This document shows, in pieces, positions 34,090-42,983 of a DNA stretch of 64,000 nucleotides. The stretch comes from Aquipuribacter hungaricus (GTDB lineage Bacteria > Actinomycetota > Actinomycetes > Actinomycetales > JBBAYJ01): NCBI RefSeq assembly GCF_042663885.1, contig NZ_JBHSXV010000002.1; one strand, written 5' to 3'. How positions within the stretch are numbered: position 1 is the first letter of the stretch; each line of letters opens with the position of its first letter. The notes under the pieces are model-generated. The model did not search any database. It worked only from the letters and a program-made list of their open reading frames with translations, and was not told the origin of the DNA. Both the position numbers and the translations under genes were made by a program.

Positions 34090-34866
34090 TCAGCCGGTCA
34101 GGGCACGGCTGATGCCGATACCCGCAGCAGTCAGTGCTCCCAGACCGGCGACGAGGGCCGACACGATCTGCCACCGCTTCCACCACGGTGGGTCCTTCTC
34201 CACGGCGGTGGCACCCGAGGCCTGGTCGTTGACGACCCGCACACGGTTGCGGTCTCCGTGCACGGCGACGTGGACCGCCTGCGTGGCCGTCTCGGCGGAG
34301 GGGACCCCCTCGGGGTCGCTCGCGCCGTCGCGCATTTCCGCCACCAGCTCCGTCAGCGTCGTGCGGGTGATGTCCAGCACACCGGCGACGGCGGAGGGGC
34401 TGATTGTGCGATACAGCCGCCGGACAACCGTGCTCTCTTGATTGGTCCTCGTCAGGTAGGCAGCGAGGTCTGATCCACCTGGGAAGCCCATTTTGAGATG
34501 ACCGTCCTTCAGTGCGGCGGCCAGTAGTGACTCCAACTCTCCCACTCCGTGGTAGAGCGTCATCTCTTCCTTGATCGAGTCTCGGGCGAAGTCCGGCAGC
34601 TCGTTCGGGGAGATGGTCTGCCCCGTTGCGAGGTAGGCCAAGTTCTCCCAGTCCATCTGCAAGATCGCAGGGACGACGCGGTACGGCGGCAGGTCGGCGT
34701 CGTCGGGCTTGTAGCCACGCAGTTCCTTCGCAGCCCAATCACGCAGCTCGGGCGAGCCCGAGCGCCCCCCAAGGGCGACACACTTCCGCAGCGCCCCGGC
34801 CAGCGACGCACCTTCGTCAAGCGCGGCGGCCTCGACCTCATCCAGCAGCGTCTGCCGTTTCATCAT
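34090..34866 (-). CDS. AbiTii-domain membrane protein, putative phage defence
   Basis: A 258-residue protein. The N-terminal 50 residues (LLDEVEAAALDEGASLAGAL, then LRDWAAKELRGY) match the AbiTii domain, found in suspected abortive-infection proteins. The middle is a helical and beta region (AVHVAVHGDRNRVRVVNDQA). The end has a membrane helix, WQIVSALVAGLGALTAAGIG, after a Trp-Trp-Lys-Arg-Trp motif. A sensor joined to a membrane-acting end is a common plan for abortive infection, but the mechanism for AbiTii proteins is unknown to me. The ATG at 34866 overlaps the end of a truncated resolvase gene. Confidence 0.75.
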   Translation of the reverse strand: MMKRQTLLDEVEAAALDEGASLAGALRKCVALGGRSGSPELRDWAAKELRGYKPDDADLPPYRVVPAILQMDWENLAYLATGQTISPNELPDFARDSIKEEMTLYHGVGELESLLAAALKDGHLKMGFPGGSDLAAYLTRTNQESTVVRRLYRTISPSAVAGVLDITRTTLTELVAEMRDGASDPEGVPSAETATQAVHVAVHGDRNRVRVVNDQASGATAVEKDPPWWKRWQIVSALVAGLGALTAAGIGISRALTG

Positions 34867-35090
34867 GCAGGGGCCGATCCGTCACCCCGAGCACGGCTGA
34901 GCCACTCGTCCGCCGGCACGTCGCCGGCGCGGACGTTGTCCAGCAGCGCCGTCAGCCCGGGGCGGTCCTCACGGACCCCGGACATCTGGTCGGTGAAGAC
35001 CCGCTCGCACCCCGCGGCGGCCAGGGCGTCGCCCTGCTGGTCCAGGAGCTGGTGGTCGGTGCTGACACGGGCATACCCGACGGTGGCCAC
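34863..35090 (-). pseudogene. Truncated serine resolvase (N-terminal 55 residues)
   Basis: A 75-residue frame that opens as a serine recombinase, with VGYARVSTDHQLLDQQGDAL (catalytic Ser in RVST) and ERVFTDQMSGVREDRPGLTA, and then departs from the family after NVRAGDV. The catalytic domain normally runs to about residue 135. The frame ends at the start codon of the AbiTii gene, which suggests that an insertion or deletion brought the two together. It is only distantly similar to the other resolvase at 35420. Confidence 0.8.
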
Positions 35091-35419
35091 CTTAGGACTG
35101 TCGCAGAAGTCAGCCCGACGACAATGGTGGACACGTGCACTCCGGACCGACTTGTGAGACGGCCGGCGTTCAGGCTGCGTCTAGGGCGGGTGTGACTTGG
35201 GGCAGCGGTAGATGGCGCGGTTGTTGCGGCGCTACGTGGCCGTCTGGCGGCGGGTCATCAGTGGCCCGCAACTCGTCGCAGCGTCCGACTGGGGTACACC
35301 GCAACCGGACGTCAGGCTGCTGCATCCACGACGCCCACTTGGAGTCCGGAACGCAAATTCCTGACAGGCGCCCGCTCAGGTCCTAGAGTCCAGCCTGACA
35401 ACACAGAGGCGGAGGGGTC
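35091..35419. other. Intergenic region between two resolvase genes
   Basis: A 329-bp divergent region between the resolvase remnant and the rightward resolvase. Resolvase recombination (res) sites usually lie at this position. I note CCTGA...TCAGG half-sites near 35360-35380 but cannot define a full site. Confidence 0.4.
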
Positions 35420-36041
35420 GTGAAGGGTCAGACAGTCGGCTACGTGCGCGTAAGCACGCTCGAGCAGAACACCGGCCGGCAGTTGGACGGCCACCAACTG
35501 GACCGCGTCTTCGTCGACCACGCCTCGGGCAGGGACACCTCACGGCCGGAGCTCACTGCGCTGCTCCGCTTCGTGCGTGAAGGCGACGTCGTAATGGTGC
35601 ATAGCCTCGACCGGCTCGCCCGGAACCTCGACGACCTGCGACGGGTAGTCGACGACCTCACCGGACGCGGTGTCACGGTGACCTTCGTGAAGGAGCAACT
35701 CACCTTCACCGGTGACGACTCGCCGTTGGCCCACCTGCTGCTCTCAGTCATGGGTGCGTTCGCGGAGTTCGAGCGGGCCTTGATTCGGGAGCGGCAACGC
35801 GAGGGGATCGAGCCTGGCCAAGGCTCGCGGCGCCTACCGCGGGCGCAGGCCCTCGCTGACCCGTGAACAGGCCCACCAGTTGCAGGTCCGCGCAGCCGCC
35901 GGCGAGTCCAAAACCGCGCTTGCCGCGGCTTTCGGTATCAGTCGAGAGACCGTCTACCAGTACTTGCGTAGCACGATCGACCAGGCGGCGGTTGAACCCG
36001 TGACCCGAGCGACAGCTGGCGCAACAGGTGGGCGGTCCTGA
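35420..36041 (+). pseudogene. Serine resolvase, split by a single-base frameshift
   Basis: A Tn3/Hin-type small serine recombinase. The catalytic domain is complete (VGYVRVSTLEQNTGRQLDGH, MVHSLDRLARNLDDLR, and AFAEFERALIRERQREGI). The frame is then lost: bases GAGCCTGGCC near 35811-35820 carry one extra C. After that base the other frame reads LAKARGAYRGRRPSLT and a helix-turn-helix (KTALAAAFGISRETVYQYLR), ending at 36041. The whole would be about 206 residues, a normal length. GTG 35420 has GGAGGGG upstream. The stop overlaps the start of the AAA+ gene. The frameshift may be a sequencing error. Confidence 0.88.
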
Positions 36042-37003
36042 TGGCCAGGTCCGACCTGATCGTGGACATGGTCGAGGCGCAGCGACGCGGCGATGCGACC
36101 AGGTTCCGGCTTGTCGTAGAGGCGCTTATCGCTGAGGAGCGCAGCAACCAGCACCACCTCGTAGCCGACCGCCTGTCAGAGATCATCACCAGCGCGGGCA
36201 CAAGTGGCCTGCCGGCGCGCGACGCCGCGGCGCAGGGCATGGGGGACTTGCTGCACGAGATCGTGCCCCGCGTTCGCCTCGCTTCGCTGCACCTCAACGC
36301 CGACGTGGCCACCGCCGCGGCGGAGATCGTCGAGGAGCAGCACCGCAGCGAGCTGCTGCGCAGCCACGACATCGAGCCCCGTAACCGCGTGCTGCTCGAG
36401 GGGGCGCCCGGCAACGGCAAGACCAGCCTCGCCGAGGCGATCGCCGCAGAGGCGATGCTGCCGATGTACGCGGTGCGGTACGAAGGCATCGTGTCGAGCT
36501 TCCTCGGCGAGACTGCCGGCCGCATCGACCAGGTCTTCGAGTTCGCTCGCACCCGACGCTGCGTGCTGTTCTTCGACGAGTTCGACACAATCGCAAAGGA
36601 ACGCGCTGACGAGCACGAGACCGGCGAGATCAAGCGCGTGGTGTCGACCCTGCTACTGCAGATCGACCGCCTGCCAGCGCACGTCGTGGTCATCGCCGCG
36701 ACCAACCACAGCGAGCTGCTCGATCGCGCTGCCTGGCGCCGGTTCCAACTGCGGCTCGCGCTGCAGCCACCCAGCCGAGCGGACGCCGCCGCGTTCCTGG
36801 ACAGCCTGCGGCTGCGCTTCGGTGGACAGCTTGGCCTCGCCCCCCGCACCCTGGCCGACCGGCTTGCCGGAGCCAGCTACGCCGAGCTTGAGCAGTTCGC
36901 GCAAGACGTCCGCCGCCGCTACGTGCTGTCCCTTCCTGACGGGGACCTGACCGCCATCGCGAAGTCCAGGCTGCAGCAGTGGCGCACGCAGGCTCACCGG
37001 TGA
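36041..37003 (+). CDS. AAA+ ATPase of a subtilase-linked conflict system
   Basis: A 320-residue single-domain AAA+ ATPase. An N-terminal helical region (residues 1-105) is followed by Walker A GAPGNGKT (121-128), Walker B VLFFDEFD (Asp179, Glu180), sensor 1 IAATNHSELL and an Arg pair AWRRFQ. The layout is that of classical AAA proteins such as katanin or FtsH. It overlaps the resolvase stop (TGATG) and is followed 13 bases later by a subtilisin-like protease gene. Pairs of a small AAA ATPase and an S8 peptidase recur in bacterial genomes next to mobile elements and are suspected phage-defence modules; that role is inferred here. Confidence 0.9.
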   Translation: MARSDLIVDMVEAQRRGDATRFRLVVEALIAEERSNQHHLVADRLSEIITSAGTSGLPARDAAAQGMGDLLHEIVPRVRLASLHLNADVATAAAEIVEEQHRSELLRSHDIEPRNRVLLEGAPGNGKTSLAEAIAAEAMLPMYAVRYEGIVSSFLGETAGRIDQVFEFARTRRCVLFFDEFDTIAKERADEHETGEIKRVVSTLLLQIDRLPAHVVVIAATNHSELLDRAAWRRFQLRLALQPPSRADAAAFLDSLRLRFGGQLGLAPRTLADRLAGASYAELEQFAQDVRRRYVLSLPDGDLTAIAKSRLQQWRTQAHR

Positions 37004-37016
37004 ACCGGAGCCAGTC

Positions 37017-39664
37017 ATGAGCGTGCAGCCGCCCTCCGGTCCTCCGCCAGTCCGGCGACCGCCAGCGGCGGGGACGGAGGCCCGCCCGCTGCTGAGCTTC
37101 GCCGCCCCCCACACTGGCCGGATTCCGGCAGACCCGACACGGCGGGGGTTCCAACCGCCACCACGAGGACCAGGGGGGCACCGGCAGGGGACGCGCCTCA
37201 CGCCGAAGTTCCAAGACCTAGAACAGGCCCTGGCCGCAGGCCGCGTCGCCGCCGGCACGACCGTCACCGAACCGGACCCCGAGCCTGGTGGTCGTCTTCG
37301 ACCTGGCCGGCTCGGTCGAGGCGTTCGCGCACGCCGTGCGACGGGTTCCGGGACTCGAGTTCCTCGCCGAGCTGGACGAGGGCAAGGCCGACCCGGACGA
37401 CGACTTCCACGTCGTCGACAGCAACGGGCAGCCCACCGACGACAAACTCGACGAGACCGCCTACCTCGTGCTTACCAACACCCAGGCGGTCACGCAGTGG
37501 TCGGCTCTTCCAGGACTGGCAGGCCGACGAGACCATGCGCTTCCCGTACGGGCTGACGCCGCTGAGAAATGCCTTCCGACTGCTGCGAGACCTTCGACGC
37601 TGGAGCCCCCAGGACCGAGTCCGTGACACCGGCCTGCTCGAGCAGTGGCAGGAGGAGGTCGCCGTCGTCGGCAACAGCGGGTCGGCTCGGGTCGAGGTGG
37701 AGCTCTGGTTCCGCAACGACCCCGTCCGGCGGGCCGCTGCACAAGCGCAGGTCTCCGGCCTGATCGCCGCGGCGGGCGGGCAGGTCCGCGGAAGTTCTGC
37801 GCTAGCCGAGATCGGCTACCACGCCGTGCTGGCCGACGTGCCCCACGCACAGATCCAGCAAGTCCTTGACCAGGGACCCGGAGCGATCGAGCTGCTGAGG
37901 GCGAACGACGTGATGCTGGTGTCACCTGCCACCGCCATGTCGGTGGTGCGCTCCGACGACGTGGCCGACGGCGAGCTGGCAGACCGTCAAGCCGACCCGC
38001 CGACCGAGCCGCCGCTGGTGGCGCTGCTCGACGCTGTGCCGCTTGCCAACCACGAACTGCTCGCCGGGCGTCTCGTCCTGGACGACCCCGACGGCGTCGG
38101 AGCGCTGTACCCCAGCGCCTCACAGCAGCGTCACGGCACGGCGATGGCCTCGCTGATCGCGCATGGCGACCTCAACGACCCGGGTCCGCCCCTGCCCAGC
38201 CGGCTCTACGTCCGGCCCGTCCTGGGCCCCCACCCGTTCTACGACAACATCGAGCGGGTTCCCGAGGGAGAGCTGCTCGTCGACCTCATCCACCGCGCCT
38301 TCCAGCGCATGTTCAAGGGCGAGGGTCAGCAAGCCGCCGCCGCGCCCAGCGTTCGCATCGTCAACCTGTCCATCGGCGACCCAGCACGGATCTTCGTGCG
38401 ACGCATGAGCCCGCTCGCCAAGCTGCTCGACTGGCTCGCCTACACCTACAACCTGCTCATTTTGGTCAGTGTCGGCAACCACGACACCCGGACGACCGTC
38501 CCCGCCGAACTCCTCGACAAGCCGACCGAGCTGTCTCGGCACCTGCTCGCCAACAACCGTGACAACGCACTGCGCCGACGGCTGATGTCGCCCGCCGAGG
38601 CCGTCAACGTGCTCACCGTCGGCGCCACCCACGCCGACTCCTGGTCCGGCACCGTCCCCGACACGGTCCTCGACGCCGCCGAGCCGCACCTGCCCGCGCC
38701 CTACGGCGGCGGCGGGCTGGGCCACCGCCGCTCGGTGAAGCCTGACATCCTCCTGCCGGGAGGGCGCAGGCTCTTCCAGCGACCCGTGCCCGGCAGGACA
38801 GGCGACGTCGAACTCAGACCTGCCTCCACCGAAGCGACCGGCCCGGGCCAGCGCGTTGCCGCTCCCGACCGGCGCGGAGGCGCCGCTGCCACCGCCTTCA
38901 CGCACGGCACCAGCAACGCCACGGCGCTGGCCACGCGAGCGTCGGCGCTGGTGATGCACCAGCTCAATACCGACCCGAGTCACGAGGGTGACCATCCCTT
39001 CCCCGACCCGCAGTACCATCCGGTCCTGACGAAGGCGCTGCTCGTGCACGCCGCCAGCTGGGGTGACGCTTTCACCATCCTGCAGCAACGTCTGGACAGT
39101 GACCTCACCCGGCTAGACGGCACACAACTGCTCGGGTACGGGCTGCTGCACTCGGACCGGCTCGCGGTCGCGGACCGTGGCCGAGCCACCCTCCTCGGGG
39201 CGGGGACCATCACCGGCGACCAGCGACACACCTACCGCTACCCGTTGCCACCCGGCCTACGAGCAACAACGGACTGGCGACGCCTGACCATCACGCTCGC
39301 CTGGCTCTCTCCGGTGAACACCCGCACGCAGCTGCACCGCAGCGCCCGGCTACGGGTCGAGCCGCCAACTGACGAGCTGCACCTGCAGAGAATGCAAGCT
39401 GACCCCAACGGTGTCCGGCGAGGCACCGTCCAGCACGAGCTGCTCGACGGACGGCGGGCTGCCGTCTACGCCGACGACGCTCACCTCGCGTTGAACGTGG
39501 ACTGCCGGCTCGACAACCGTGCAGCTCCCGGCACTCCGGTTCGGTACGGCCTCGTGGTCTCCCTCGAGGTCGGCGTCAACGTCCGGACAGACGTACACGC
39601 CGAAGTCAGACAACAGCTCAGGACCCGCATCCAGACACTCACTCGCGTCCAACCCGCCAGCTAG
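37017..39664 (+). pseudogene. Subtilisin-like (S8) peptidase partner of the AAA+ ATPase, with two frameshifts
   Basis: The complete protein would have about 880 residues but is spread over three frames. Frame one runs from ATG 37017 (with GGAG eight bases upstream); one extra base near 37279-37287 (GAGCCTGG) shifts it to the frame reading VVVFDLAGSVEAFAHAVRRV; one extra base near 37500-37507 shifts it to the third, long frame. That frame has the full catalytic triad: Asp in ALLDAVPL (38030-38032), His in RHGTAMASLIAHG (38132-38134) and Ser in HGTSNATALATR (38912-38914). Both frameshifts may be sequence errors, since the rest is well preserved. The C-terminal 250 residues resemble a beta-rich extension. 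Confidence 0.85.
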
Positions 39665-39808
39665 ACCAGCGAGATGTGGCGAGGCTGCCAAGACGGTCCT
39701 GGGAGGCCTGCCGCCTGCAGCAGGTGCCCGGGCCACATCACCGGTTGCAGCGCTGAGGGCTTCCAGCCTGTCGCCTCCTGGATGAAGCCACCCTTGTCGC
39801 CCCGTCCG

Positions 39809-40216
39809 TCACGCCAGAGCCTTGTCCTCCACCGGTAGGCGCAGGAAGTTCACCCGGGACTTATCGGTGGTGCTAACGGGCCACGAGAAGAACGTCAGGA
39901 AGTCCTCGTCGACTGACCCCGGGTCCCCGTAGCGCCACAGCGGGAACGGCGCTCCCTCGAACGGCTCGCCGGTGACGTACCAGCTGATGGTGACCGCGCC
40001 GGCTCCGAAGGCCGATTCGGCCCCGGAGTCGGGCAGTCGCCGCAGCCACAGGCGCAGCAGGTCACGGGACGAGATGTCGCTCGTGGTGTAGTCGTCGCTG
40101 ATGGGGTCAGACGCGACCTCCCACGCGAGATGCAGTGGGCCGCTGAACTGGAGTCCCGTTCGGCGGTTCGTCCAGGTCCAGGAGTTCTCGGCCGGGGTGT
40201 ACGTCAGCGGGTTCAC
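39809..40216 (-). CDS. Hypothetical protein next to the AAA+/subtilase pair
   Basis: A 135-residue protein that I do not recognise. It is rich in Trp, Ser, Thr and aromatic residues (NSWTWTNRRTGLQFSGPLHL and FPLWRYGDPGSVDEDFLTFF), which suggests a beta-rich globular fold. There is no signal peptide or membrane segment. I chose GTG at 40216 (VNPLTYTPAENS) because the extension to 40444 is low quality; a ribosome binding site is not obvious. It converges with the subtilase gene and may be part of the same island. Confidence 0.65.
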   Translation of the reverse strand: MNPLTYTPAENSWTWTNRRTGLQFSGPLHLAWEVASDPISDDYTTSDISSRDLLRLWLRRLPDSGAESAFGAGAVTISWYVTGEPFEGAPFPLWRYGDPGSVDEDFLTFFSWPVSTTDKSRVNFLRLPVEDKALA

Positions 40217-40725
40217 GCCAACGAACCTAGGACCCACCCCGGTCCCAATGCCGGGCTGGCCCTGCTGCACCCACTGGTGACATCCGACCCGCGCGTACCC
40301 CGCGCTCCTTAGCCGACCGCCTACCGGCGACAGACCCCAGCCCTGGGCCCACCGAGCCTGACTCAGCGCCGTCGTCTTAGGTGGCCACATAGCGTTGCGA
40401 CCGCGCCACTTACCGCTGCAAGTCACAGGCCGGGACCGTCTCACGGTGGGCGTCTCAGAACCTTGGTACTGAGACGATAGCTTCAGGCTGCGGCCGGCGT
40501 CGGGTGGGGGAGGGGTGCCCCGTTCGAGGCCCCGTTCCCGGTGAAGTCAGCCGGGCGGGTCTACTGGGACGACGGCCGCCACCGTCGACGTCGACGCGCT
40601 GCCGACCAGCGGTGGTGTCAGTAGGGGGTCGGTTATCGAGACGGGCAGAGAATCTGTCGCTGCGCTTGGGCGTGCGTCGAGGCGGCTGAAGCGGTCCCAG
40701 CCCGCGGGCGCTCATTTAGCCTCCG
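40217..40725. other. Intergenic stretch with a large palindrome
   Basis: About 500 bases without a convincing gene. The main feature is the inverted repeat listed separately at 40451-40476. The remainder is GC-rich sequence with chance frames on both strands. Confidence 0.4.
40451..40476. repeat. 26-base near-perfect palindrome
   Basis: CGTCTCAG and CTGAGACG enclose AACCTTGGTA, whose ACC/GGT also pair, so 24 of 26 bases are symmetric. It lies between a hypothetical gene and a rightward small gene. It could be an operator, a bidirectional terminator or an element end. Confidence 0.6.
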
Positions 40726-41094
40726 ATGGTGGACGAGCAGCAGTTGGCCGCCGCCTGCAGGCCCGACTCTGAGCCCGACCAGCGCCTGCGGGACGCCCTC
40801 GCCGCTGGAGCGCAAGTAGTAGGCACGTCACCCAACGAAGCGTCAGGGGCGACCGACATCTGGCCGCGGCGCGTTCGACACCTGGCGCATGAGGGCTTGC
40901 TGCTCGATGACGAAACGACCGTCATCCGCGACCTGGCCGTCCTGGCTGCTGAGGCTCGTCCCTACACCGTCGTCATCTCTAGGCTGCAGCTCGTGGATGG
41001 CGAGCAGACTCACACGGCGCTGCTGACTGATGAACCAGCGGTTGTGCGGGTGACTTTCGCTCACAGCTGGCGGGCTGGCGTGGCTTGGACCTAG
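40726..41094 (+). CDS. Hypothetical small protein
   Basis: A 122-residue hydrophilic protein of unknown family (LRDALAAGAQVVGTSPNEAS near residue 20; PYTVVISRLQLVDGEQTHTA near 80). The ATG at 40726 has no ribosome binding site but is preceded at -10 to -15 by TTTAGCC, so it could be leaderless, which is common in actinobacteria. There is no signal or membrane segment. It precedes the first SigE-family gene but is probably not in its operon, since a sigma-type promoter lies between. Confidence 0.55.
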   Translation: MVDEQQLAAACRPDSEPDQRLRDALAAGAQVVGTSPNEASGATDIWPRRVRHLAHEGLLLDDETTVIRDLAVLAAEARPYTVVISRLQLVDGEQTHTALLTDEPAVVRVTFAHSWRAGVAWT

Positions 41095-41178
41095 GTCCCC
41101 ACGGAAGCACTGCCTCGGTCAGGTGGCGATCCTCAACTGCTGCTGTGGCCTCGGTCGGACGCACTTGTGCGTCCGAGG

Positions 41179-41204
41179 CAACCTTTCACGGGGTCCAGGC
41201 CGTC
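41179..41204 (+). promoter_or_regulatory. ECF sigma-type promoter of the first SigE-family gene
   Basis: CAACC (41179-41183) and CGTC (41201-41204), 17 bases apart, match the usual AAC/CGTC pattern of ECF promoters. The block GGCAACCTTTC followed by GGTCCAGGC is repeated before the second sigma gene, which suggests autoregulation or cross-regulation. Confidence 0.7.
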
Positions 41205-41229
41205 TTAGTGCCGACCAGTGGGAGGGCAC

Positions 41230-41766
41230 ATGGACGGAGCGGCCGGTTTCCGGCAGTACGTGCTGCGGCGGCAGCGCGAGCTGCTGCGTGTCGCGTGGCT
41301 GCTGTGCGGGGACTGGGACGCGGCTGAGGACCTGGTGCAGACCGCGCTGGCGAAGGCGTGGCTGCGCTGGGACCGCCTGGACCACGACGTCGACGAGGAC
41401 CGGGTCGCCCACGCCTACGTCCGTCGGGTCCTGGTCAGCACGTCCCACGACTGGCGGTCCCGGCGCTGGCGCGGAGAGCGCCCCACGGCCCTCCTGCCCG
41501 AGCCGGGGCGCGACCAGCTGCGCCAGTCCCAGGACGAGCGTTCGCTGGAGGTGCGGTGGGTGCTGGTGGCCGCGGTGCAGGCGCTGCCGCCGCGCCAGCG
41601 CGCGGTGATCGTCCTGCGCTACTTCGACGACGCCACCGAGGCCGACACCGCGGCCGCGCTCGGATGCTCCGTCGGCACCGTGAAGAGCCAGACCTCGAAG
41701 GCGCTGACGGCACTGCGCCGCCACCCCGGCCTGCCCGAGCTGCAGATGCAAGGGAGCACGACATGA
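41230..41766 (+). CDS. SigE-family ECF RNA polymerase sigma factor 1
   Basis: A 178-residue extracytoplasmic-function sigma factor of the actinobacterial SigE family. Region 2 reads FRQYVLRRQRELLRVAWLLC, then DWDAAEDLVQTALAKAWLRW. Region 4 reads ALPPRQRAVIVLRYFDDATE and then GCSVGTVKSQTSKALTALRR, with the helix-turn-helix for the -35 element. I chose ATG 41230, with GGAGGG just upstream. The stop overlaps the next gene by four bases. It is about 65 percent similar to the sigma factor at 45292. Confidence 0.95.
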   Translation: MDGAAGFRQYVLRRQRELLRVAWLLCGDWDAAEDLVQTALAKAWLRWDRLDHDVDEDRVAHAYVRRVLVSTSHDWRSRRWRGERPTALLPEPGRDQLRQSQDERSLEVRWVLVAAVQALPPRQRAVIVLRYFDDATEADTAAALGCSVGTVKSQTSKALTALRRHPGLPELQMQGSTT

Positions 41767-42833
41767 ACCACCACCCAGCCGAGGACCTCCGCGACGTGCT
41801 GCGCACCACGGTGCCCGAACCGCCCCACCACCTCGACCCCGACCGCGTGATGCACGCAGCCCAAGCCGGGCGACGTCGTCGCCGTGCCGTCGCCTCTGCC
41901 GCGGCCACAGCCATGGTCATCGCGGTCGCGACCGGCATCGCCACGGGTCTCCCCGGCACCGAAGATGCCTCCGGGGTGGCAGGGCCTGCCTCGACGGCAC
42001 CGAGCGTCGACCCCTCCCCGACGACGGCTGAGTCACCGAGGACCGCCCCGGCCGCGGCCCGTGAGCCGGCGACGATCCCGCGGGACGGCTGGTACCTGAC
42101 GGTGTCCGTCGACCGGCCGACCCGGGAGCAGGAACGCGAAGCCGCGCACGCCGCTCTCCGCACAGCCCTGTCGGGCGGCTACCCCGACGCCCAGGTCGTG
42201 CCCAACCCCGGCAGCTACTGCCCCGAGCCGTGCACGGTGGCACTGGCAGACCCGGCCAGCCTGCCCACCCTCGTCCTGCAGGCGGTCCCGGGTCCCGACG
42301 TCACCGACCCCGCCACCACGGACGAAGGCGTGATCGCTTTCCAGCGCGACGTCGCCGAGCCTGCGGAGGCAGCGGCGGAGGCGATCGGGCTGAACGTGGA
42401 CAGCGTCGTCCTGAGGTGGCTGCCGTTCTCCGACATCTACAGCGAGCCTGACCCCGCCGGGTACCCGCCCGGTGACCCGGCCACCGATGTCGGGGACGCG
42501 ATCGGTCGTGCCGGGGCCGTCGAGATCGCGCGTGGTGCAGGTGCCGGCTCGGTCGATCCCGCCGTGGCGGCGGAAGCACCAGTCCACGCGGTCCTCACCA
42601 CCATGGGCGAAGTCGATGCTGCAACCGGCGGCTCGGGCCAGGTGCCACCCGGACGGCTCGTCTGGGTCGCGACCTTGATGGCCGAGACCCCCATGCCCGA
42701 CAACCACCGCAGCACGACACCGACCTACGGGGAATCGCGGACCTCGGTCATCGACGCGAGCACCGGCTTCATCATCACCGGGATCGTCGGGCCACCGTAC
42801 GTCTCACCAGACGACGAGCTCATCTGGCAGTGA
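41763..42833 (+). CDS. Membrane-anchored partner of SigE-type sigma factor 1
   Basis: A 356-residue protein encoded in an ATGA overlap with the sigma gene. It starts with a short cytoplasmic region (EDLRDVLRTTVPEPPHHLDP), has one membrane helix near residues 43-63 (AVASAAATAMVIAVATGIAT), a Ser/Thr/Pro linker and a large extracytoplasmic domain. That is the layout of membrane-bound partners that hold ECF sigma factors or report external signals, but no zinc-binding anti-sigma motif is seen. The outer domain (CPEPCTVALADPASLPTLVL) is of unknown family. Confidence 0.85.
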   Translation: MNHHPAEDLRDVLRTTVPEPPHHLDPDRVMHAAQAGRRRRRAVASAAATAMVIAVATGIATGLPGTEDASGVAGPASTAPSVDPSPTTAESPRTAPAAAREPATIPRDGWYLTVSVDRPTREQEREAAHAALRTALSGGYPDAQVVPNPGSYCPEPCTVALADPASLPTLVLQAVPGPDVTDPATTDEGVIAFQRDVAEPAEAAAEAIGLNVDSVVLRWLPFSDIYSEPDPAGYPPGDPATDVGDAIGRAGAVEIARGAGAGSVDPAVAAEAPVHAVLTTMGEVDAATGGSGQVPPGRLVWVATLMAETPMPDNHRSTTPTYGESRTSVIDASTGFIITGIVGPPYVSPDDELIWQ

Positions 42834-42983
42834 ACGAGGTGCTGACGACCACCGAGCGGCGGACGGACCAACCCCGCGAGCAGATGACCCAACCCGTCCC
42901 ACTAGCCGATCCCTTGCGGCACGCCGAGGCACGCCGGAGGGCAGGCCGGCCACAGCCGCGGTTCGTCACCGGTGAGCGGTCGG

